Origin: Coriaria nepalensis
Taxonomy: Eukaryota > Streptophyta > Magnoliopsida > Cucurbitales > Coriariaceae
NCBI GenBank assembly: GCA_027186245.1
Contig: CP114484.1
Location: forward strand, 3,484,501-3,548,500
Direction: 5' to 3'
Length of the DNA: 64,000 bases
Shown: positions 47,555-57,229 of the stretch, piece by piece
Layout: each line of letters begins with the position of its first letter
Numbering within the stretch: the first letter of the stretch is position 1
Position numbers and translations under genes: made by a program
The notes under the pieces: model-generated
Databases searched by the model: none
Told to the model about the DNA's origin: nothing
What the model saw: the letters and a program-made list of their open reading frames with translations, nothing else

Positions 47555-47645
47555 GACTCCACCTTCAGTCCAAAAATTTCATATCATCACTAGTACCCCA
47601 ATGGTCCCCATCTCAGAAGTCCTTCATAGCCCGAATTCAATAGTG

Positions 47646-49038
47646 TCACCTCATGAGAAGTAAGTTCAAACAGTGATTGAACTTTGTCACAGTAAAAATC
47701 TTAGTTCCTATATCTGAAGAATTTTCCTCAGTTGGAACTTTGGCTATATGAAGTGTCCCGAGAGCAATCTGATTCCGAACATAGTGAATTTTAATATACA
47801 CATATTTCGTACGTTCATGATGAATGAGATTTTTACTCATATGAATAGCAGATTGACTAACTGAGAAAACTGTATAAATTTCTTCAAAAATTCTTACTTC
47901 TCTAAAAAAGACCTTATAACTATATTGCTTCTTTAAAAACATCAGTCACTGCCACATACTTCGCTTCAGTTGATGAAAAAGCAACTAATGGTTGTAATTG
48001 AGTCTTCCAACTTACGCAATTCCCTCCAAGAAAGAATTGACAAGAGGTCGTTGATTTCCTTGTATTACGATCACCTACAAAATCAGAATCTACAAAACCA
48101 ACTAGGTTTAAATCATTAGTCCACCTAGAAAAATTTAACCCAAGATTACAAGTACTACTAATATATCATAATAACCATTTTAAAGCCAACCAATGATCAT
48201 CTCTCGGATTTGACATGAATCTTCTCAGTAATGAGACATCAAATGACAAATCAGGTTTAGTGCTGATCATTGCATACATGATCGAACTTATGGCATTTGA
48301 GTAAGGTATTTCATCCATTTTTAGTATGTCTTGTTCAAGTTTAGGACTTTGTGATTTACTTAAAATAAAACAGTTTGCAAATGAAAGACTAACACTTTTA
48401 CAGTTATTAACCTCGAATGTAAAGACTACTTTCATTAGATAAGTACTTTGATGCAATTTTAAGTTATTATTTTTTCTATCCTTAATGATCTTCATTCCTA
48501 AAATCTTCTTAGCACATCTTAAATCCTTTATTTCAAATTCAGAATTTAGTTTAAATTTCAGACCTTTTATTTTATCTTTTGATTTACATATTAGCAACAT
48601 GTTATCTACATAAATCAGTAAGTAAATAGGAGTATCGTCAATATATACATAGTAAAAACAATACTAAAACATGCTTCTTTTAAAACTTAGACTAAGTACA
48701 AAATTGTCAAATCTCTTATACCATGGTCTAGGAGATTGTTTGAGACAAACATATAATGATTTACTTAACAAACAAACATATTTAGGGTGCACTATACTGA
48801 CAAAACTGGCAAGTTGATTCATGTAGATGATTTCATGTAATTCACCATGGAGAAAAGCAATTTTAACATCCATTCGTTCTAATTCTAAATTATGATATGT
48901 AACTGGAGATAACATAATTTGAATTGGTTTAAACTTAAATACAGGTGAAAAAATCTCATGAAAACCAACACCCTCATTTTGAGTAAAGCCTTTGGCTACA
49001 AGCCTAGCCTTATACGTAGGAGGATCGTTAGAAGTCAT
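47646..49038 (-). pseudogene. Copia reverse transcriptase and RNase H, YVDD changed to YVDN
   Basis: RT starts within 49038-48664 (YKARLVAKGFTQNEGVGFHE, RMDVKIAFLHGELHEIIYM, SLYVCLKQSPRPWYKRFDNF). Just before 48600 the catalytic motif reads LIYVDNMLL, so the second metal-binding Asp is Asn. It continues 48600-48166 (EFEIKDLRCAKKILGMKI, IPYSNAISSIMYAMISTKPD, SFDVSLLRRFMSNP). RNase H and the C terminus (47942-47646) include HERTKYVYIKIHYVRNQIA and KVPTEENSSDIGTKIFT. Frames are broken between these parts. Confidence 0.88.
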
Positions 49039-49481
49039 ACCTTCTTTAATATTGAATACGCACTCACAGTCAATTAACCTTTACTTGTCTGATTTGGCAC
49101 CAAGTTCCAAGTTTTGTTTGCTTTTAGAGATTTCATCTCCTCTTACATAGCAGACAACCACTTCTTGCTCTCTTTAGAAGTAATTGTTGCCTCTTAGTCA
49201 TCCAGGTTCTTTCCCATAATCTCAGTTCCTGCTACTAAAGCAATAAAGATTTAATCGGCATAAGAGTATTTAGATTTAGGTTTTACAGTTCCTTTATCCA
49301 TATCTCAGGCCATTTGTAATTGGCTAGATCATCATGATTTGATCTATCTAAAACCTCAGTAGTATCATGATCTTGATCTTGACATATGCATGTAGTTCAA
49401 GATCATTGAGAGAAGTGTCATCCTCATGTTGTCTGGAGGATCAACAGGAGTAGCGTTCTTCACCTCAATGTGAGAACCTCC

Positions 49482-50640
49482 TTAAAAATTAGATGTACCT
49501 ACATTAGAATTATTAGCTTTATATGAAAATGATTTTTCATTAAAGATGACATCATGACTAATTATAATTCTAACTTTAATTGACTCCCCATCCCATAACC
49601 TATACCCTTTTGCATCTTCTTCATAGCCTAAGAAAACACACTTTTGTGATCTATAATTTAGTTTCTTATTCTTTTTATGGGCATATGTAGCACATCCAAA
49701 AATCATTAGATGACCTAACTTTAATTTTCTTCCTAACCAAATTTGCTTTAGACATTTAAACTCTAAGACGGTTGATGAGCTCTGATTTATTAGGTAAGTT
49801 GCTGTAGTTTTTATAGCCTTTCCCCAAAAACCTTTCGACAATCTCGATGTGAACAAAAGACACCTAACTTTCCCTAAAAGGGTCATATTCATCATTTCTA
49901 CTACTTCATTCTATTGTGGAGTTCTAGCTACTGTTCTATGTCTATTTATACCATTTTCTTTACAAAAACTATGAAAAGAGGTATTACAAAACTCTAGATC
50001 ATTATCAGTTCTAAGGTTTTTAATCCTTTTATTCATTTGATTTTCAACTAATATTTTCCATTCTTTAAACTTTATATAAACTTCATTTTTAGATCTCAAA
50101 AGAAAGACCCACACTTTCCTACTAAAGTCATCAATAAGAGAAAGAAAATAGCTACTACCACCATGAGATTAGACTTTTTCATGTCCCCACAAATCAACTT
50201 GTAGGTAATTTAAATAATCCCTAGCTAAATGAACTTCCTTAGGAAAACTTAGCCTATGTTATTTACCTAACACACATAATTCACAAAACTCAAAAAATGT
50301 GATAGATTCATTTCCGAAATAGCCTTGTTTATATAACTCATCTAAGCTTTTTTGGCTCATATGACCTAGTCTTAGATATCATTTTTCAGTTATATCAATA
50401 TTAGAAGAAATAAGTGTAATATTTGGACTAGAAACAAAATGATAACCACAAAGCACATCGAGGCCGTTTTTCTTATTTCCTTTAAGAATAGGTTTATTGT
50501 TTTTACTTACAATCAAACAACCACTTTCAGTTTTATATGAGTAGCTAGATTCATCTAAGGTTCCAAAAGATATTAAATTTCTTTTAAGTTCAGGAATGTA
50601 CCTAAACTTAATAAGTAAGATTGCCCTACCATTATGCAAT
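49482..50640 (-). pseudogene. Copia GAG-pre-integrase and integrase
   Basis: GAG-pre-integrase lies at 50639-50379 (RYIPELKRNLISFGTLDESS). The integrase core at 50114-49911 has RIKNLRTDNDLEFCN and ENGINRHRTVARTPQ (the conserved glutamine-asparagine follows after a stop). The C-terminal part is at 49895-49482 (KAIKTTATYLINQSSST, LMIFGCATYAHKKNKKL, KCVFLGYEEDAKGYRLWD). A single stop separates the last two, so decay here is moderate. Confidence 0.88.
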
Positions 50641-50654
50641 TTAATAGTAATATT

Positions 50655-51626
50655 TCATATACCATGAATCCGACACATTTGGTTGTTCCCCATAAAAATA
50701 GTACCATCTTCTATTTCCTTAAAATCTAGAAACCACTCTTTATTAGGACTCATGTGAAAAGAACAACCCGCGTCCACGATCCATTCATTCACCATAATGC
50801 ATTTTGATACATTTACGACCTCGAACACACAAGTTATACTAATCACATTGTCCTCCATATTTTCTTGAGTGGTTTTCTTATTACTATTTAAGGTGTAGCA
50901 ATCTTTCATTAAGTGTCCCATTTTACCACAATGATAGCACTTCCTAGATTCGTTTGTTTATTTCTTCTTAACAAACTTGTTTTTCTTATAATTCTTATTT
51001 TTATTAAAGATCTCTTTCTTTGGTGGTTTCCTTTTAACAAATAGATTAACACTAGACCTCTTATTAGTACTTATTTCTAACTCTCTAGCTCTTAAACTTG
51101 CTATAACCAAATTCAATTTTGGTATTTCACCTGTGTATTTTAAGGCATTTCTTACAACATAATAATCATCAGGCAGAGATTGTAATAGTATAATAGCTTG
51201 GCTAGAATCATCTAATACTTGGTCAGTTTCTTTTAAAATTAAATTCATTTTTAGGAACTCATCTAGGTTATCATCAAGAATTTTTGATACATCCATATTT
51301 CAATTAAAGAGATTTCATTTCAAGTAAGTTAACTCAGGAGCAGATTTAAAAGCATATAAAGATTCGAGTTTACCTAACAGAGATAGAGGTATCTCATAAC
51401 CGTCAAGCTTCCGGATTACATTTCTTTTAAGGTTTAATACCATGAAGTTGTATGCTTATTTATCTATTTCAACCTTTCTAGCTATTGAAGTTGTTGTCCA
51501 TTTTATGTCATCGCTTTCTAAAGCTATAGCTACTTTATTGTGTGACAGTAATGCTTTCATCTTTTTCTTTTAAATGCCAAAATCTAATTTTCCATCAAAG
51601 ATGGGTATCTCCATACGAGTACTCAT
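50655..51626 (-). pseudogene. Copia gag and protease
   Basis: Gag starts at an ATG at 51626 (MSTRMEIPIFDGKLDF) and soon breaks. The main open part is 51296-50958 (QAIILLQSLPDDYYVVRNAL, LVIASLRARELEI, basic tail). A partial zinc knuckle (CYHCGKMGHLMKDCYTL, with its first part across a frame break) precedes the protease at 50921-50655. There the catalytic motif reads WIVDAGCSFHM: D-A-G in place of D-S/T-G, a probable loss of function. Confidence 0.85.
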
Positions 51627-51986
51627 TTTTCTCAAATTTTAAAAGACATAAAAGGAAAAACACATAGTTTCAAGAAAAAGATAATTGTCAGTACAATATC
51701 GCAATCTGTCCTGAAATTCAGATTTAATAAATCTAGATGCAGGATTCTATACAACACGAAAAGATCTAAGAATTTTAGGCCTAATCAATCCTGTGAATCA
51801 ACAATCACTTACAACTTATATGCTTAATTTTCACACTATACAATATGCACTTTCAATAACAATCCAGATTCTCAAGTGAACAATACTACAAATTATTCAA
51901 TTAGGACATATGCATATTCTTTGTACAATTATCAAGCACATTCACATTTTCAAATTTTTAGATTTGACAGAACACACGTGAACATA

Positions 51987-52000
51987 AGCTCTGATACTAC
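51987..52000 (-). other. Primer-binding site of the 47-52.6 kb copia
   Basis: The reverse complement reads GTAGTATCAGAGCT, related to the tRNA-Met type, directly inside the LTR end ATTCTCAACA. Confidence 0.8.
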
Positions 52001-52623
52001 TGTTGAGAATATAGATCAATCTTTCTTAGATTTATTGCTCTCTACTAGTAGTTCTAATAGACTATTTATTTCTTTAATCTTCAATTTTTGATCAAATCAA
52101 CATTCAAGATTCTCATGTGAACAAAGCAGAATGTAAATGATAATAAAGTAAATCAACGTAACAAATTATAGTGGTTCACCTACGAAGATCAAAACAATCA
52201 ATCATAGGCTATATCCACTCCAAGCTCCAGAAAATTAAATGAAACTTATTTGCACTAGTGATGATATCCGATTATAAATGCATATCAATAATCTCAAGAA
52301 ATCAAAGAAGAAGATAATATCATACAATAATCATGCAATAAGTGAGATCAAGCATCACATAATTAAACCAAAAAGCATGAGATCACAAGGCGAAAAACCC
52401 TTATCATATTTCACAGAGAAGGACGCACATAGATCCAGCCAGGAAGAATCAAGAATGAATCATGTCCAAAGTGAATTGTTATATCATTTAAATAGTGACC
52501 TGGATCAGTACCCGCTCCAAGACCCAGTAGAGTAATGGGTATTGAGCTTGAAACCTAAAATGACAATCCATAAGTAAAAGAATGGACCAACCGAATTTTG
52601 AGCTTACCCCAAATCTAACTACG
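52001..52623 (-). repeat. Full 5' LTR (623 bp)
   Basis: On the element strand it ends ATTCTCAACA at the primer-binding site. Its outer end at about 52623 has CG where the 3' copy has CA, one substitution from the canonical TG start on the element strand. Confidence 0.82.
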
Positions 52624-52757
52624 GTAATCTTTTGATAAATTAATATTTTTGAGATAAAATAATAATAACTTTATTAATTTAATGAATATTAAATAACTAA
52701 TTTTTTAAAACATGTTATTCTTAGACTTTTCAAAATCATTAAATGGGGTATTAACTT

Positions 52758-53036
52758 GTTGGATATTAAATTGTCGAAGTTTCAACATAATACAGTAGGG
52801 TTAAACTCGAGGTTTTGTCTATTAAAATAGGAATCTTGAGTGTAAAGTAATTTGGATTGCATGCCAATTTAGGAGTTTGTTTTGGTTACGTAATTTGGTA
52901 GTTTTTCTATATAAGTAATTATTGTTATTTAGCAAGAGGACTTTTAATGAATGAATGAAACTATTTTTAGTTTTTCTAACTTTGGTTCCGTCTTTTACCA
53001 TGAAGAAGAAACTTATATCTTAAGGGTTCAATAATT
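52758..53036 (+). repeat. Probable 5' LTR of gypsy remnant
   Basis: Starts TGTTGGATATTAAATTG and ends just before AGTATCAGAGCC (53038-53049), a tRNA-Met-type primer-binding site on the + strand. The second LTR was not found, so the left edge is inferred from the TG start only. Confidence 0.5.
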
Positions 53037-53073
53037 AGTATCAGAGCCATAAATGCGATATGTTTCATTATGT

Positions 53074-53760
53074 GTGATGGCTAGATCCAATCATGATCGG
53101 ATGAAAGCCTTGAAGGATTTTAGCAGGATGTACTTGGAGCACTGTAAAATTTCAAGGAGAGATTGCAAAATTGGAAAAGTCATTGTATAAATTAATGAAT
53201 CAGGCACGCAATCATGATGTTGAGCGACGATGTCGTCGCAAGGACCATCAAAGCTAATCAAGCAATTCTAGCTACTCTTCCACACGGTGACTGAGATCAC
53301 CAAATATCTAGTCCACCACATGTCTTAACAACAAAATCAAATCATCATATGATTCAAGTAGCAATATCGATAACACTGGCGATTCTCGACATCAAAAGAA
53401 AGATACTTTCCGAAGGGCAGATATGAAATTTCCTAAGTTCAATGGAGAGGATCCCTCTTCATGGATAAGCAAGGCAAAATAGTTCCTCTCTTTTCAGAAG
53501 ATTCATCAGTATGAACGCGTATCAAATGCACCTTATCACTTGGACAAAGATGTAAATCAAGGAGAAGAAGATTTGGTTTATCTGAAGTTGCAACCATATT
53601 ATATCATCAAATCTCCATATTCAGGTCCATCTGAAGATGATTAACAAGTATTATGGTTCATATCAAGTGATGGCAAATATTAGACCATAATATGAACCAT
53701 AATACTAAAAGCGCACAAGTACATATTGTTTTCCATGTCTCACTACTAAAAAAGAATGTC
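53074..53760 (+). pseudogene. Ty3/gypsy remnant: gag joined to integrase C terminus
   Basis: Gag starts MARSNHDRMKALKDFSRMY near 53077 and reaches the retrotransposon-gag motif RRADMKFPKFNGEDPSSWIS near 53420-53475. Within about 60 bases comes DLVYLKLQPY (about 53571-53600), then KYYGSYQVMANI (about 53650-53685) and AQVHIVFHVSLLKKN (about 53715-53760). Those three are the tail of a gypsy integrase next to the chromodomain. Protease, RT, RNase H and the integrase core are all missing. Frames shift several times. Confidence 0.75.
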
Positions 53761-53800
53761 GGCCACCTCCATAGGATTAACAACTCCAGCGAAGGATTCA

Positions 53801-53835
53801 ATGCTAGTTGATTCGACACTTGAACCAACTAGCAT
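53801..53835. repeat. Short perfect inverted repeat
   Basis: ATGCTAGTTG (53801-53810) and CAACTAGCAT (53826-53835) are exact complements around a 15-base loop, just after the gypsy remnant. Confidence 0.85.
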
Positions 53836-55540
53836 GGAGAGTAAGAAAAGATTGAGAACAAAAAGGGTTTCTTTCTCATCTCTTTGACATGAGCAACACA
53901 TAATGAGATTAAAAGATCCCTAAAATTTTGTGTCCTATAAGGAACACATTCTTTTTTAGCCTAGCCCAATTAGGTTTATAAAGCCCAATTAATCTAATTA
54001 ATCTTATTCGGATTTCTCGTAATTTATTTTAAATCTCGTTTCCTGAAATTTAAAATAATTTTTAATTCCTAAATCAATATCCAATTTTACCCCAAAAAAT
54101 ATATACTTTAATGACCTTATAAATCTCATTTTGACATGAAAAATATTTTATGACTTTATAATCATCAAATTTCCATTTAATAATTATCTTAGTCAAAATA
54201 ATTTTTTTAAATTAATTGTTTAATTTCTAATTAATATAAATCACACTTTCGTTGTGCTAGCATTGCAGGTGTAACTTAGACTTAATAAATTAAACTAATT
54301 AATAATTTAACTCTTTAAATTAAATTCAAAATGAATAAGTTAAAATTCTCCAATTTAGAATTCAACTTCGATCCAATCAATGTTTGTGTGTATGACGAGA
54401 TATATTCTACATTCCAACATAAGGTGGGGGCCTCACAACGACTTTTGAGTTTATTCATTCTTTATGAATGGATCATTTAACTTTAAAAGTATTTTTCAAA
54501 ATAAACAGTCAACATAAACATCCTCTATGATTATGTTGACTTAGACCACCAAACTTGTATTGGCTTCTAGCAAAACATATGGGTCACCCATATAATGATA
54601 AGTATGAAATATTTTCACAAGAACAATATATGACTATTATTGTACCAGATTCACCTTCCATCTATCCATGTTTCCATAAAATCCTAGGACATGATTTAAT
54701 TATTAAACCCTTTTAGACTTTGTTCATGAATGACATAAACGCTTATGCAATTAGATAATGGATTTATAGAGAACTCTGTTTCGAACAATACTACTTTACA
54801 TAAAGCTTTTCTGTATACATAAGTTATATGACTCACAGAACCACACCCTCTAATATAGAGTTGATAGATCATATATTATCACCCTACAAACTGCATATAC
54901 TCATACACATGCCTAATGGTTCACCATTTTAGTAGTCTTTGGCTAAGACCACGTGGAGTAATATCAAAGCATGATATCTCATATATAATTACTATGGTGC
55001 TCTTAGGTCTGAGCATCACGGATATAGTAGTTACCGATAAAACTCATTAACAGTTAGTATCATTACCAGTGAGTTTTTGTCAAGTGATTACGTTCAGTGA
55101 TTAAGTCTTTACTAATCACCTACATGCCTATCTCGGTATTTCCCAACACCGATGAATATGAGATCATCACTCTTCTCATCAAAGAGGATAGTGTATGTAA
55201 ATAGTATATTCAAATTGTCATTATCCCTATCATGACAATCCGATACATATAAACTATTTTGGATCTCAGACTTAACCAACTTGGATTTTATCATTCCATG
55301 ACTCCATCATGAATTCAAGTGTATGTTTGAGAACCGAGAACTTGTCAAGTATGCAAGTAATTTATATATGCAGGCAAGTTTTTGTTTCCAACCTAACAAT
55401 AGCATGACATATTATATATGCTCTAATTGAATGCTATACAATCAATTATGTTGATGATTTATACATTTTAAGATTGATTCTCATAAGAGTATGATCCAAT
55501 TGGGTTATACCCAATTGACTTGATTGACATACACTTTTAG

Positions 55541-55680
55541 CTACCTGGTGCCTAAAAGAGTTTTGTGTGAAAGTCGTTAAGAGTGGGTTGTCATGAGTAC
55601 GAAACGGGAAACCTAAAAAAGGGCTACGTAGTGTCTAAAAGAGTCAGAAGTGAAAATCGTCAAGGCTGGGTCGTCGTGGG
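55541..55680. repeat. Imperfect direct repeat, about 57 bp, period about 83
   Basis: CTACCTGGTGCCTAAAAGAG (55541) recurs as CTACGTAGTGTCTAAAAGAG (55624), followed in both by GTGAAAGTCGT/GTGAAAATCGT and by GGGTTGTCATG/GGGTCGTCGTG. Confidence 0.75.
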
Positions 55681-56192
55681 TGTCCACTTCTTAAGGGTTG
55701 TGAAATGATACCCTCATTCTAACGCTTACATTAGGAAGTTGTTGATGCTATTATTTGGCAAACACGTGACGAGGGGCAATTAGCTTATAAACTCGAAATA
55801 AATGTAAGTCGGTTAATAATAATTAAACCGACTGAATAAGCTGAATAATTAAGTGACCAATTAAATACAAGTTTCAATCAAGTAATAATCAAGTTCATGA
55901 GGTGTCATGAAATCCAACTGTAGATCGCTTGCACAAGGATTGCTTAAAATTCAATCTCTACCGTTTGCAAAAAAGACAAATCTAATATTTTAACATGAAG
56001 AGGTTTACCAAAACGGACCCAAAGCATGATAAAATTGGCCAAATATAGAGAGAAATTTGACCAAACCTGTAAAGGGTCAAATGTGAAATCAATTTTCCCT
56101 AAAAGGTGGCACAAAATCCTCTTTTCAACCGTGGTAAGAGGTTGGCCAAATTTTGAGCATAAAGTAACAATTTCGGCCAAAAATGGAGAGAG

Positions 56193-56248
56193 AAATAAAG
56201 CATTTCAATTGAGACAAAAGAAATAAAGCATTTCAATCGAGACAAGAG
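56193..56248. repeat. 28-bp tandem duplication
   Basis: AAATAAAGCATTTCAATTGA and the following 8 bases (56193-56220) repeat at 56221-56248 with two substitutions. Confidence 0.88.
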
Positions 56249-57095
56249 AGAAATGGAAGGTTTCGGCTAAAAAGTTGCTTGATCAAAAAGCTAAACTACT
56301 TTTCTCGAAAAAGTGGAGGTTATTTAACTTATTCTCAACTAAGAGAAAGTCCGGCCGAAATACATGGAGAAGTAGGGAGTTTCGACCGAAATTCAAGGGA
56401 ATGGGAAGGAAATGGTTGAGACGAACCTAGATTTGATAGTGATAAAATTCGGTAGAAAAGTTGTCAAACCACCCTCTCAAGAAGATGGATGTGGCCCATG
56501 AAGTAGGAAATCGTTTATGAAAATAGAGTTCGCTTTCAAGTGGCCCATAAATGTGCTTCCATTGAATCGATTAAATTTCTTAAAAAAAAAAAAAATCGAT
56601 CCAAGTTTTTTCAAATTTAAAATTTTGAGATGAATTATAATTTTCTCAAACAAACATAAATACTTTATTTTAATTACAAAAATAGAAAGTGTATTCCAAT
56701 TATTAAATTAATAAAAACTTGACTCTCATTTAAAAATATTTAAAAAGGATAAATCATAGGTTAATTTATCTTACATATTATCATGCTTACCTAGATTGAG
56801 AGTATTAAAAAAAAGAACTATTTTTGGGGAAAAAAATGAACTCTTTTAATTATTATATATATATATATATTTATTATATATTATGAGGAATGTATTTTCA
56901 ATTTTGAATTCAAATTAAAAGGAAAAGAAAAATGAATCCGGATATTAGTTCTAAACGTTGAAAAATCTCGTGATAGAAGAAGAGCTGCTGGCCTTTGGGG
57001 CCCACTAGGGGTAAGAGAGTCAAATACAACCCTACAAATTGTGAAAAAGAAAAAATTAATTGTTAATCTACCCGGAAAACAAACAGCCAAGAGTG

Positions 57096-57104
57096 TATAA
57101 ATAG
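57096..57104 (+). promoter_or_regulatory. TATA box (distal) of AKT1-like gene
   Basis: TATAAATAG, a perfect plant TATA form. Initiation about 30 bases downstream, near 57128, would give a leader that includes both candidate start codons (57164 and 57230). Confidence 0.6.
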
Positions 57105-57195
57105 ATCTACATATTATTATAATAGAACCGAAAGCTGATTTCACCCGCGAAGCCAGAACGAACATGCCGCTTGAAAAACAGAATGCGTGGGGCTC

Positions 57196-57204
57196 TATAA
57201 ATAG
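57196..57204 (+). promoter_or_regulatory. Second TATAAATAG motif, exactly 100 bases downstream
   Basis: The same 9 bases recur at 57196-57204. Initiation about 30 bases downstream would fall at or just before the ATG at 57230, leaving almost no leader, and would exclude the ATG at 57164. It may be inactive or lie inside the transcript. Confidence 0.4.
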
Positions 57205-57229
57205 AGTGAAGGTTTTTCAAGTGTCAAGA

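Larger units (their letters stand above)
47211..52623 (-). mobile_element. Copia retrotransposon with one full and one partial LTR
   Basis: A 5' LTR of about 623 bp (52001-52623) and the related partial 3' LTR (47211-47554) flank gag, protease, integrase, RT and RNase H on the - strand, in normal copia order. The primer-binding site (GTAGTATCAGAGCT, rc of 51987-52000) abuts the 5' LTR. The internal region is about 4.4 kb. Many frame breaks and at least two active-site changes show it is inactive. Confidence 0.9.
53836..57095. other. Long non-coding stretch upstream of the K+ channel gene
   Basis: About 3.2 kb with no supported gene. Small frames at 55112-55294 (-), 55944-56180 (-) and 56026-56226 (+) have no domains. 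The style of 53.9-55.5 kb is that of transposon non-coding DNA, but I could not find LTRs. Two local duplications are listed separately. A TA microsatellite lies at about 56853-56870. The part nearest the gene (56880-57095) is its presumed distal promoter. Confidence 0.45.

Noticed and set aside
47211..52623. Endogenous pararetrovirus considered for the long pol remnants
   Set aside because: LTRs, tRNA-Met primer site and the order integrase before RT fit Ty1/copia; no movement-protein or coat motifs seen.
57164..57229. ATG at 57164 as the start of the channel protein
   Set aside because: The extra 22 residues do not resemble AKT1 N termini, which begin close to the position of the ATG at 57230; kept as an alternative in the findings.
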